From assembly GCA_902465435.1 (NCBI GenBank), contig CABQNH010000026.1, forward strand, positions 1 through 27,163: a stretch of 27,163 bases of DNA, in the 5' to 3' direction. A program made the position numbers and the translations under genes. Source of the DNA: an uncultured Eubacteriales bacterium. GTDB taxonomy: Bacteria; Bacillota; Clostridia; Oscillospirales; Oscillospiraceae. Of this stretch, positions 6,732 through 14,859 are shown piece by piece; within the stretch, counting starts at the first letter, position 1, and each line of letters begins with the position of its first letter. The notes under the pieces were generated by a model, which was not told the origin of the DNA, did no database searches, and was given only the letters and a program-made list of their open reading frames with translations.

Positions 6732-7310
6732 ATGAAGAAGAAACTTTTTGTCTGTGCGGTTCTGCTGATTCTTGTGTCCGTTCTGGCCTACGGAACCGTG
6801 GCCTACTTCACTGCGGAGGGTACGGCGCGCAATGTCATTACTGCGGCAAGGAGCTTCGGCATTGAGGTCGTGGAGTCTGCGGTCAATGAGGATGGTGAGC
6901 TTATCCCCTTTGAAAACGTTTCCGGTGTTATGCCCGGCAGCGAGGTTTCCAAGATCGCACAGGTGAAGAACATCGGTGAGGCGGAGGCCTATATCCGCGT
7001 GCAGGTGAAGAGCCAGATCCTGCTTGCACAGGGCGTTGAGGGCACGGCCGATCAGAGCCTGATTTCGATGGATTTCAATACGGTCGACTGGACGGAAAAG
7101 GATGGCTACTATTACTATAATCGCGCACTCAAGCCGGGCGAGCTGACAGAGCCGCTGTTCACAACCGTCACCTTTGCGAGCACGATGGATAACCTCTATC
7201 AGAACTGCACCGTTGTGATCGATGTGAACGCATATGCAACCCAGAGCGCCAACAACGGCGCGACGCCTTGGGATGCACAGGGCTGGACGGAAGGAGGAGA
7301 AGGCGCATGA
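6732..7310 (+). CDS. TasA/BsaA-like subunit 4 (SipW-dependent)
   Basis: A 192-residue secreted protein. Its signal ends in YGTVAYFTAEGTARNVITAA, SipW-like but without the FTVG motif of subunits 1-3. The core reads SGVMPGSEVSKIAQVKNIGE, then AEAYIRVQV; the segment NTVDWTEKDGYYYYNRALKP is closely echoed in subunit 5, and the C-terminus has VIDVNAYATQSANNG and W. The ribosome site AAGGAG lies upstream of ATG 6732. Its stop overlaps the VWA gene start as ATGA, so the two are translationally coupled and probably needed in fixed ratio. I infer a minor subunit that links the VWA protein to the fibre. Confidence 0.85.
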   Translation: MKKKLFVCAVLLILVSVLAYGTVAYFTAEGTARNVITAARSFGIEVVESAVNEDGELIPFENVSGVMPGSEVSKIAQVKNIGEAEAYIRVQVKSQILLAQGVEGTADQSLISMDFNTVDWTEKDGYYYYNRALKPGELTEPLFTTVTFASTMDNLYQNCTVVIDVNAYATQSANNGATPWDAQGWTEGGEGA

Positions 7311-10201
7311 GAAACAAGATCTTGGCCTTCCTGCTCTGCCTCTGTCTGGTGATTCCGATTCTGCTTCCGGCCGGTGCGACCGGCAATTCGGATGTGGTAG
7401 AGCCGGAGCTGGTCTACTTAGATGAGAACGGAAACCGGATCGCATCGCCGCTGCAGGATGCAGCCGACGAGACGGAGGCTGCAACGCCGTTTGCAGAAAT
7501 GAGCGTTGCGGAGCAATATGTTTACTTAAATTCGCTTTATGACACGGATGAGGACGCGGCACTTGCGCTTCTGGACACCCTGACACAGGCCCAGTTAGAG
7601 GCGCTGTATGCCTACGCGGCGGAGCAGAACGCTTCCCAGGCGGTAGGCACGCAGGCGACGGTGGATTTCACGGACGCTGCACCCTTCCTCCCGGCTGTGG
7701 ACATCACGGCGGAGTCGGTGCTTCGCACGGCAGCAAATGACCGCGTCGATGTCGAAGGCCTTATCTCCAGCAAAAAGGCAACCCTGAATGAGGACGGCAG
7801 CTATACGATCCGGATGGAGACCTATGTGACCGGACAGACGATCACCTCCAGCCACACGCAGCCGGTCGACTTTGTGCTGGTGATTGACCAGTCAGGGTCT
7901 ATGGCCAGTACATTCAGCACAGGGCAGACCTATCAGGCTGCCATGCAGCAAAGTATTAATACGTTTATAAAGAATGTCAACTCCAAATATGACGCAACCT
8001 ATTCCGACCACCGCATTGCGCTTGTAACCTTTGCGACCTCGTCGAAAACCCTTGTGGATTGGACCTTTGTGGATAATGCGGGCGCCAATAAGCTCACTAC
8101 CGCCATTAACGGCCTTTCTGCAGACGGCGTTACGGATACGGCCGGCGGCATGACGCAGGCGCAGCAGCTAATGACGACCCGCTATAATTATAACGGTAAG
8201 AACACAAAGCGCCAGAAGGTCGTTGTTCTCTTTACGGACGGCATTCCGTATACAGGCGGCACGGCTTACTATTCATCGAACGGCATATTGACCTCTCAGA
8301 TCGATATGAGCAACGCAAACTCGGCGATCCAGACGGCACGTTCCCTGAAAAACAGCAACGTGACGATGTACACGATCGGTATTTTCAACGGTGCCAATGT
8401 GAATGAGCTGTACGACGCACAGGGCTATGTGTTTGCAAACGCATTTGGCGGCGTGCACAGAAAGGACGCTTGTACGGGAAAGCTGACCGAGGTTTGGGGC
8501 TTCTCCGGTCACTTGAATGTCAACAGGCAAAACGACTTCGGCTATCTGGAAACGGCAGTCTGCAACCGCTTGCTGAACTATATTTCCTCCAACTTTGCCG
8601 GCGCTACGGGGTTGGGCGTAAAGTATCACCATAGTGAGAGACCGAGCACGAGCAAATATGCAAATATTACAGGCAATCCGGTTGCGCGCGGCTTCTTCTT
8701 CGAGATCACCAAAAACGCAACGCGCTCAAAGTCCGGCTACTATCTGACGGCAAGCAACGTGAATGCGCTGAATAACATTTTTAGCAAAATCAGTGAAAAC
8801 ATCAGCACGCCGGATGTGGAGCTGGACAGCGAAACCATTCTGAAGGATATTGTAACGCCTTACTTTAATCTTCCCGCGAATACGAGCGAAATAACGCTCA
8901 AGGTAGCAAGCTACAACCGCAACGGCAATTGGAACGCCGAGACGGCTGCACCCGCGACGGTGAAGGCAAGCATCAGCGGCGATACCATTGAGGTCACCGG
9001 ATTTGATTTTGCGAAGAACTTTGTCTCGGAGACCTACAGATCCGGAGCCGGCTATGGCTCCAAGCTGATCGTTGAGTTTAAGATCACACCCAAGGAGAGT
9101 TTCCTGGGCGGCAACGATGTGCCAACGAACGGCGACAGCTCCGGCATTTATGACAAGGACGATACGCTCATTGAGAACTTCGAGCGGCCGACGGTCAATG
9201 TGCCAATCAACACAAAGCCGCTTGCCTGTGCTGCGCGGGACTGGACGATTTACGAGGGCGGCAGCGTCGATGCGGCAAAGCTGTACTCGGTGGCCAGTGT
9301 ATCGGCAACGGACGCGAAGTTCGTCAACATTGTGCCGACCGTGGACGGCAATGCGCCCGGCAAGCTCAGCCCGGCAGATTGCACGGACTATGCGATCCAA
9401 ATTCAGGTCACGCCCAAGACGGACGGAACGGACAGCGTCGACACGCCGAACCCGCTTTCCGGCGTAACCGCGTTTGCAGAGACATCGACGGTTCATGTAT
9501 TGAAGCCAAGCGTTACGGTAGAGCTTACGGATATCGAAAAATGCCTTGGTGAGACGCATATCCTCGGAGAAGACGGTGCAGTGCGGGATTACTCGGTGAC
9601 ATGGTTTGACAACGATCATTCCACGATTCCGGCCCCGGTAGATGAATGCCCGTATACGAGGGATGATTTGACGCTCCGCTACTATGCACGCGGCTTCAGC
9701 AGTGATATGATCGAGGTACCCGCGCAGGATGTCATTGTGGATGTCTCCGTTTATCTCGGTAATAAGGAGCTGAACAATGTTTCCTTCGCAACGTTCTGCC
9801 CCATTAATTGCCATGGGAGCTCGGTGAGATTTGACGGTACCTATATCATCCATGTAACGACAGGAGAGATGCTGATCCAGAAGACCGGCCATGACGCATC
9901 GATCGATTCCGGGCAGGTATTCCTGTTCCATGTAGTCGGCACAAGCGGTAAGGCGATCGGCATTGATCTGATCGTACCGGTTCACGGTAACGGCTATGTC
10001 AGAGTTACAGATCTGCCGATTGGCAATTACACAGTCACGGAGCTGACCGGCTGGTCCTGGCGCTATACGCCGGACTCTGTGAGCAAAAATGTTACCCTGA
10101 CGAAGGGGGAGAACAGGGTCACCTTCGCAAACAGCCGCACAGAGAATTCCTGGCTGGACGGCAACCACAGTGTGCAGAACATTTTTGCAACAACGCACTG
10201 A
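7307..10201 (+). CDS. Large secreted VWA-domain protein with Cna-B/SpaA-like C-terminus
   Basis: A 964-residue surface protein, probably an adhesin or fibre tip. It has an ordinary Sec signal peptide (residues 1-25), an acidic helical region, and then a von Willebrand A domain from about residue 187. The MIDAS motif is intact: DQSGS at 194-198, a conserved threonine in GVTDTAGGMTQ and the distal FTDGIPYTGG. A long beta-rich region follows. The last about 110 residues resemble a Cna-B/SpaA domain (MLIQKTGHD at the start, VTDLPIGNYTVTEL near the end), which may form an internal isopeptide bond. The tail, NSWLDGNHSVQNIFATTH, has no sorting signal and no membrane helix. The ATG at 7307 was chosen for its AAGGAGGAG site and ATGA overlap. 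It must be retained by partners, most simply the adjacent TasA-like proteins. Confidence 0.88.
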   Translation: MRNKILAFLLCLCLVIPILLPAGATGNSDVVEPELVYLDENGNRIASPLQDAADETEAATPFAEMSVAEQYVYLNSLYDTDEDAALALLDTLTQAQLEALYAYAAEQNASQAVGTQATVDFTDAAPFLPAVDITAESVLRTAANDRVDVEGLISSKKATLNEDGSYTIRMETYVTGQTITSSHTQPVDFVLVIDQSGSMASTFSTGQTYQAAMQQSINTFIKNVNSKYDATYSDHRIALVTFATSSKTLVDWTFVDNAGANKLTTAINGLSADGVTDTAGGMTQAQQLMTTRYNYNGKNTKRQKVVVLFTDGIPYTGGTAYYSSNGILTSQIDMSNANSAIQTARSLKNSNVTMYTIGIFNGANVNELYDAQGYVFANAFGGVHRKDACTGKLTEVWGFSGHLNVNRQNDFGYLETAVCNRLLNYISSNFAGATGLGVKYHHSERPSTSKYANITGNPVARGFFFEITKNATRSKSGYYLTASNVNALNNIFSKISENISTPDVELDSETILKDIVTPYFNLPANTSEITLKVASYNRNGNWNAETAAPATVKASISGDTIEVTGFDFAKNFVSETYRSGAGYGSKLIVEFKITPKESFLGGNDVPTNGDSSGIYDKDDTLIENFERPTVNVPINTKPLACAARDWTIYEGGSVDAAKLYSVASVSATDAKFVNIVPTVDGNAPGKLSPADCTDYAIQIQVTPKTDGTDSVDTPNPLSGVTAFAETSTVHVLKPSVTVELTDIEKCLGETHILGEDGAVRDYSVTWFDNDHSTIPAPVDECPYTRDDLTLRYYARGFSSDMIEVPAQDVIVDVSVYLGNKELNNVSFATFCPINCHGSSVRFDGTYIIHVTTGEMLIQKTGHDASIDSGQVFLFHVVGTSGKAIGIDLIVPVHGNGYVRVTDLPIGNYTVTELTGWSWRYTPDSVSKNVTLTKGENRVTFANSRTENSWLDGNHSVQNIFATTH

Positions 10202-10217
10202 GGAAGGGGGAAACAGA

Positions 10218-10799
10218 ATGTATCATGGCAAATTCGCAAAGCGTTCCACGGGCGGACGCAGTAAAAAGTTTACGCTTGTGCTTGCAGTCGCGCTGGTGCT
10301 CTGCATCGCGGTCGGTTCGGTTGTCGCATACATTGTGACCTCCTCCGGCACGCCGGTTCGCAATACGTTTGATCCGGTGCGTGTGGATTGCGAGGTCAAC
10401 GAGAGCTTTGACGGCGAGGTCAAATCCGACGTATCGGTGAGAAACGCCGGTGACGTCAAAGCCTATATTCGTGTCGCCATCCTTGTAAACTGGGTGTCCA
10501 CGGAAAGCAGCAATAGCTATTCCGCAGCAGCGCCGACAGCGTCAGACTATTCTATGGTGCTCAACACGACGGACTGGGTTTACCGCGCAGAGGACGGATA
10601 TTACTACTATCGTTACCCAGTCGAACCGGGCGACGCAACAGAGGTCTTGATTCGCGAGTGCACGCAGCTCACGAAAAAGTCCGGCTATCGGCTTTCTGTC
10701 GATGTGGTCGCGTCGGCGATTCAGGCGGAGGGTACAACGGCTGACGGCGTGTCCGCTGCGTTCGATGCGTGGGGTGTTGACCCCGCAACGTTTGGCTGA
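10218..10799 (+). CDS. TasA/BsaA-like subunit 5 (SipW-dependent)
   Basis: A 193-residue secreted protein starting at ATG 10218, behind the purine-rich site GGAAGGGGG. A basic N-terminus (KFAKRSTGGRSKKF) precedes the signal helix, ending in GSVVAYIVTSSGTPVRNTFD. The core has VKSDVSVRNAGD, VKAYIRVAILVNW and the segment NTTDWVYRAEDGYYYYRYPV, which matches subunit 4, plus C-terminal VVASAIQAEG. The gene lies 16 bp after the VWA gene and 14 bp before the anchor gene. Subunits 4 and 5 share features the first three lack and flank the VWA protein. I infer an adaptor role on either side of the adhesin or at the fibre base. No anchor is present. Confidence 0.82.
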   Translation: MYHGKFAKRSTGGRSKKFTLVLAVALVLCIAVGSVVAYIVTSSGTPVRNTFDPVRVDCEVNESFDGEVKSDVSVRNAGDVKAYIRVAILVNWVSTESSNSYSAAAPTASDYSMVLNTTDWVYRAEDGYYYYRYPVEPGDATEVLIRECTQLTKKSGYRLSVDVVASAIQAEGTTADGVSAAFDAWGVDPATFG

Positions 10800-10813
10800 G
10801 GAGGGGAGAGTAC

Positions 10814-11473
10814 ATGAAAATGACGAAAAAGCTTCTTTCCACCCTGCTTTGTATGGCATTGCTGCTTGCACTCTGCCTGCCTGTTTTCGCAGAGGATGCG
10901 AATGTAACCTATGACGGGAAGGCACGTGAGTTTATCTTCGCGCCGGGCAGCGAGTATTCGCCGACAGACCTTTTCCCGAATTTTAAGAATGTGATGCCCG
11001 GCGATGAGTTGACGCAGCAGATTCAGGTGAAAAACGACGCTTCAAAGAAGGTCAAGGTGAAGATTTATCTGCGCTCCCTAGGCGCGGAGCCGGATTCCGG
11101 AGAGTTCCTTTCAAAGCTGAACCTGACTGTGACGCAGGATGGCACGTCGAAGCTGTTCGACGCACCGGCAAACCAAACTGCGGGGCTGGCGGAATGGGTC
11201 TGTCTGGGCACGTTCTATTCCGGTGCGGATGTGCTTCTGAATGTGGCGCTGCACGTTCCGGCAGAGCTGGGGAATGAAATTCTCGGTGAGATCGGCTATT
11301 TGGACTGGCAGTTCAAGGTCGAGGAATATCCCATTGAGAGCACCGATCCGAATACCGGCGACAGCTCGAACGAGCCGATCTATTGGATCCTGTTCGGCAG
11401 TGCGGCGCTGCTTGCAGTGGTGCTCCTGCTTGTGCTGGTCATCAAGAGAAGGAAGCGAGAAAACGAGGTGTAA
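10814..11473 (+). CDS. Sortase-anchored TasA-like base protein (DPNTG sorting signal)
   Basis: A 219-residue protein with a conventional Sec signal (cleavage expected after VFA, residue 26), not a SipW-type one. The mature part repeats the TasA-like core: NVMPGDELTQQIQVKNDASK followed by VKVKIYLRS. The C-terminus is a full sorting signal: DPNTG at 178-182, a membrane helix (about 189-210) and the basic tail KRRKRENEV. The D at the first motif position is unusual against LPxTG, but xPxTG motifs are known for clostridial class B sortases (C. difficile SrtB prefers S/P/NPxTG-like sites). It is the only anchored protein in the cluster and the last gene, so I infer it attaches the fibre to the wall, analogous to TapA in Bacillus but covalent. 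Confidence 0.88.
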   Translation: MKMTKKLLSTLLCMALLLALCLPVFAEDANVTYDGKAREFIFAPGSEYSPTDLFPNFKNVMPGDELTQQIQVKNDASKKVKVKIYLRSLGAEPDSGEFLSKLNLTVTQDGTSKLFDAPANQTAGLAEWVCLGTFYSGADVLLNVALHVPAELGNEILGEIGYLDWQFKVEEYPIESTDPNTGDSSNEPIYWILFGSAALLAVVLLLVLVIKRRKRENEV

Positions 11474-11607
11474 GCCCGGATCACAGACCTGCGCATATAA
11501 GTGAATTGACGGCCTGAATTGCGGATCGCAACTGCGCGGGGAGTAACCGTGACGGGTGCGGTGATAACAGATTGGCTCGATTCATACCCTAAGAGAATAG
11601 ACAAAAT

Positions 11608-11641
11608 TGTGCCGGACTGCAGTGCAGTCCGGCACATTTTT
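11608..11641. terminator. Strong bidirectional intrinsic terminator of the fibre operon
   Basis: A perfect 14-bp inverted repeat (TGTGCCGGACTGCA and its complement around a central G) is followed by TTTTT on the plus strand and flanked by an A-rich run on the other side. It ends the fibre operon about 135 bp after its last stop and could also stop leftward transcripts. Confidence 0.85.
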
Positions 11642-11655
11642 AATGTAGAAGGAAA

Positions 11656-11698
11656 GCTGCCGGCGCTCTGCCGGCGCTCTGCCGGCGCTCTGCCGGCG
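11656..11698. repeat. 11-bp tandem repeat, about 3.9 copies
   Basis: CTGCCGGCG is followed by three exact copies of CTCTGCCGGCG. The unit contains the self-complementary core GCCGGC. It lies directly after the terminator in non-coding sequence, is prone to length change by slippage, and has no known role. Confidence 0.8.
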
Positions 11699-11719
11699 TA
11701 GGTGCTCGGCAAAAGGTTC

Positions 11720-11759
11720 TATAATAAAAGTTGGGGTCAGGCGCTGCCGTCTGACCCCA
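11720..11759 (-). terminator. Minus-strand terminator, likely for the mrdA operon
   Basis: TGGGGTCAG (11732-11740) pairs with CTGACCCCA (11751-11759). On the minus strand the stem is followed by ACTTTTATTATAG, fitting termination of leftward transcripts from mrdA. It is almost 480 bp past the mrdA stop, unusually far, as though sequence had been inserted between the gene and its terminator. Confidence 0.6.
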
Positions 11760-12235
11760 GTGGCGTTATTGATATAAAGCTGTGCATAGGTTGGAGTCCT
11801 ATGGGCATAAAGGTACTGCCAATCGTGGGAAAGGCGCGCCTGTGATGCGCATTCCGGGGGATATCACAGCGCTGCTTGCTGCAAGGCCACTTCGATCAGT
11901 AAGCTCGCTTTGCTCTGCAAGCTCACGATACCCATAGGCAGAAAAGAAAATGCGTTTTGCCTTCCAGTGGGGTGGTAAGGAACGTCGGCTTGGCCAAGTC
12001 AATGGCTGCTTCATCGCGGGCAGATTGGACGGCCCCAAAAGAGAACTTGCACCATTCGTTGGAATTCCAAGCTGACCGTGCGTTACGCCACAAGGGATTC
12101 AGTCGGGTCAACGCGGGAGTTCTTCGCATTGCGCTACATTGCGCTGTGTTCAATTCGCTTCATCTGCGTACCTGCAGATACAGGACGTGGGCGCTCCGGT
12201 GTGCGGCCGGATCGGCCAGCCTGCAGGGAATCAGA

Positions 12236-14317
12236 TCACTGCAGGGTGTTTTGCTCGGGGAACGTCTCGACTGCGGTCTGCTCTGCAAAGTAGACGTCTA
12301 AAATTGCCTTCGCAACGTTGCCGAGGTTGCCGCCCTGCGCGCCCTTTTCAACATAAACCGCGATGGCGATCTGCGGGTCGTCGGCCGGTGCGTAGCAGAT
12401 AAAGGCGGCATGGTCCGAACCGCTGTCCGTGTTGCCGTGCTGTGCAGTGCCGGTCTTGGCGCAGACCGCAATCGGATAATCCCCAAATACGCTGCGCGCG
12501 GAGCCGCTTGTGACTGCCATGCGCATACCTTCCTTCACCGCCAAAACGGCCTCCTCCGACATATCGAGCGTGCTCTCCACCTCCGGCTTCGTCTCATAGA
12601 GCAGCTCCTGATAATCCGAGGAGAGAATTCGGCTCAGGAAGGTCGCGCGATAGCGAATGCCCTCATTGGCCAGCGCGGTCGTATACACGCACATCTGCAG
12701 CGGTGTGAAGCGGTTTTCCGACTGGCCGATGGAGGCGGCGACGGTATCTGCGTCATACCAGCCGGACATGGAAACATCATTGCCGAAAAGCTTTTTCTTC
12801 GTCTCCGGGTTGGCGCGATAGCCGATCTCCTCCGGAAGCTCCTGCCCGGTGGATTCGCCAAGTCCTAGGGCCTTGGCGACCTTGTCAATGGCGGTAATGC
12901 CGGTCTCATAGCCGATCTCATAGAAATAATAGTTGCAGGAAACGCACAGCGCCTGCATCATATTGATGAGACCGTGCGTCTGTGTGCCGAAGGAGGAGGT
13001 ATAAATGTTGCACTTCGGCTGATAGCCCTCAAAGCGCGTATAGATACCCTCGTCGTAGATCTTCCGATACCGGCCGATCCCGGCGGAATCAATGGCAGCG
13101 ATGGCTGTTACCATCTTGAAGGTCGAGCCGGGCGGATAAGCGGCCTGCAGCGCGCGGTTGTAAAGCGGTGCGTATTTATCCTCCAGCAGTGCGTTGTAGT
13201 CCTGAGCAAAGGTCTCCAAATGGTAGGTCGGATAGCTCGCGCAGGCGAGAATCTCGCCGGTTTTCACATCCATGGCGACAACTGCACCACCCTCGGCATC
13301 CATGCCGTATTTGTGCGCGCTGACGCCGTTTTCGCGCAGATCCTCGATCAGCTTGGCCAGTGATTCCTCAGCGGTCTGCTGCAGATCAATATCGATTGTC
13401 AGCTCAATGTTGTTGCCGGCCTTCGGCTCTTCCCGGTAGCTCTCCTGTAAAATTTCGCCGTCCTTCGAGATCGTCGTTACGCGGGTGCCGTTAGTGCCGT
13501 GCAGCTCGGATTCGAATGCCCTCTCCAGGCCGTCCTTACCGACAACGGCATCCATGGCGTAGCCCTGCTCTTTATAAATGGCGTATTCGGCGGAATCCAT
13601 CAGACCGGTGCTGCCTAAAATATGCGCCGCATAGTCGGTGTTGTAGCAGCGGACGGTATCCGTTTCAACGTTCAGGCCGGGCGTGCCCAGCTCCTTGATC
13701 GCGGCGAGCGAATCGGCATCCACGTCGGAGAGCAGCACATAGGTTGTCAGCGGGGTGTAATCGCTGCGAAGATCCAGCTCGAAGCGCAGCGACAGAACAC
13801 CGCGCGCCTCCTCCTCCGTCCAATCCGAGGGGATGTGATAGTGCTGCTTCATCAGCTTAATGAGCTGCGCGGCGGAAATGTCGGAATCCCAGCCGCAGTG
13901 CTCCAGATAGCTGCGGAAATAGCCCTTCCAGGTATCCGACAGCTCGTCTGTTGTGTACTGATAAGGCTTCTCCCGCGTGATCGGAAGGTGATCCGTATAC
14001 GGCTTATTCAACTCACTGCAGAGATTGTGCAGGCGGCGCAGAGACTCATTCGGGTTCTCCGCGCTGAACAAAACGTCGCGCACGATGACGAGATTGTAGC
14101 TCGCCCGGCTCGTGATGAGCACCTTGCCGTTGCGGTCAAGGACATCGCCGCGTGCGGCGGTTACGCGTGTGGTATAGGTAAAGGTATTTGCGTTTGCATT
14201 GCTTTGCGCATTTGCGTTGCGGATTTGCAGATTATATAGCCGTATCGCAAACGCCGCCAAAAGCGCAAAGGTCAGGGTGACAAGAAATCCGATTCGAAAC
14301 GGCTGCTTACGATCCAT
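12236..14317 (-). CDS. mrdA: Penicillin-binding protein 2 (class B transpeptidase, elongasome)
   Basis: A 693-residue monofunctional DD-transpeptidase that cross-links peptidoglycan during side-wall growth. A short cytoplasmic start and a membrane helix (about residues 8-27) are followed by the dimerisation region with TAARGDVLDRNGKVL, and then the transpeptidase domain. The catalytic motifs are intact: STFK at 398-401 (Ser398), SCN at 460-462 and KTG at 621-623. The start overlaps the end of mreD by 11 bp, and the gene closes the U32-maf-mreC-mreD-mrdA operon. That context assigns it to rod-complex PBP2 rather than to divisome PBP3. The C-terminus is slightly acidic and ordinary for the family. 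Confidence 0.95.
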   Translation of the reverse strand: MDRKQPFRIGFLVTLTFALLAAFAIRLYNLQIRNANAQSNANANTFTYTTRVTAARGDVLDRNGKVLITSRASYNLVIVRDVLFSAENPNESLRRLHNLCSELNKPYTDHLPITREKPYQYTTDELSDTWKGYFRSYLEHCGWDSDISAAQLIKLMKQHYHIPSDWTEEEARGVLSLRFELDLRSDYTPLTTYVLLSDVDADSLAAIKELGTPGLNVETDTVRCYNTDYAAHILGSTGLMDSAEYAIYKEQGYAMDAVVGKDGLERAFESELHGTNGTRVTTISKDGEILQESYREEPKAGNNIELTIDIDLQQTAEESLAKLIEDLRENGVSAHKYGMDAEGGAVVAMDVKTGEILACASYPTYHLETFAQDYNALLEDKYAPLYNRALQAAYPPGSTFKMVTAIAAIDSAGIGRYRKIYDEGIYTRFEGYQPKCNIYTSSFGTQTHGLINMMQALCVSCNYYFYEIGYETGITAIDKVAKALGLGESTGQELPEEIGYRANPETKKKLFGNDVSMSGWYDADTVAASIGQSENRFTPLQMCVYTTALANEGIRYRATFLSRILSSDYQELLYETKPEVESTLDMSEEAVLAVKEGMRMAVTSGSARSVFGDYPIAVCAKTGTAQHGNTDSGSDHAAFICYAPADDPQIAIAVYVEKGAQGGNLGNVAKAILDVYFAEQTAVETFPEQNTLQ

Positions 14318-14840
14318 ATTTTCCTCCGATCCGTGAAATTGCCTTGGTCAGTCCGTAGAGCAGCGGTGACATTAGCGTAGAGAGTGCAACACCGGGCAGC
14401 AGCACGGTGAAATAACGCATGGGCTGCACGCCGCGGAAGAACAGGTGAAACAAAAAGAGCACCGAGTCGCTGCAGAGCTGCGCAAGGAAGCAGCAGAGCA
14501 TACAGGCAAGCAGACGGTTATTGAGCCAATGCGTGCAGGCCAGGCCGGAAAAGACGGCGAGCGCCGTCAGCACCGCGATGCTGACGCTTCCGAAGTCCGC
14601 GCCGGACAGACACCAGAAGAGGCTGCACAACAGCGCGAACAGTCCGCCGCGCTCTGCGCCCTCCTTGACCGCGACGCAGACAAGCAGCGACGGGATCCAG
14701 TGAAGCTGCACGCCGAACAAATGAACGTCGCCAAGTGTAACGGTTTCAAGCATCAGAACAAGCAGGAAGCTCATCGTATAGAGCGTCCATTTGAGCAGGC
14801 GCAGCCACTGCCGCACGGTAATATGCAGTTTTTCCAGCAT
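14307..14840 (-). CDS. mreD: Rod shape-determining protein MreD
   Basis: A 177-residue integral membrane protein, hydrophobic throughout, with about five to six predicted helices (for example MSFLLVLMLETVTLG and LLACMLCCFLAQLC). MreD proteins are poorly conserved, so identification rests on size, topology and position between mreC and mrdA. ATG 14840 lies 8 nt after a GGGGG ribosome site; an upstream TTG at 14855 is less likely. It begins 19 nt after mreC and overlaps mrdA, so the three are co-translated. It links MreC, PBP2 and the cytoskeleton in the elongasome. Confidence 0.88.
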   Translation of the reverse strand: MLEKLHITVRQWLRLLKWTLYTMSFLLVLMLETVTLGDVHLFGVQLHWIPSLLVCVAVKEGAERGGLFALLCSLFWCLSGADFGSVSIAVLTALAVFSGLACTHWLNNRLLACMLCCFLAQLCSDSVLFLFHLFFRGVQPMRYFTVLLPGVALSTLMSPLLYGLTKAISRIGGKYGS

Positions 14841-14859
14841 GGCGGTTGCCCCCAATCGT

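Larger units (their letters stand above)
11474..12235. other. 762-bp non-coding region between convergent operons
   Basis: It holds, in order, a bidirectional terminator (11608-11641), an 11-bp tandem repeat (11656-11698), a minus-strand terminator hairpin (11732-11759) and about 470 bp (11760-12235) with no convincing gene. Short open frames in the last part, such as a minus frame ending LTTPLEGKTHFLFCLWVS, have no ribosome site. They remind me of dispersed non-coding elements that are mis-translated in related gut genera, though I cannot confirm this. No tRNA or known RNA family was recognised. Confidence 0.5.

Noticed and set aside
6535..6735. Plus-strand frame of 66 codons before subunit 4
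   Set aside because: It contains the next gene's ribosome site and overlaps its start; no ribosome site of its own.
8726..10198. Minus-strand open frame of 490 codons opposite the VWA gene
   Set aside because: Shadow frame. The plus strand has the signal peptide, MIDAS motif, coupled start and operon context.
11799..12153. Two overlapping minus-strand short frames after mrdA
   Set aside because: No ribosome sites, odd composition, and they overlap each other in different frames; treated as non-coding.
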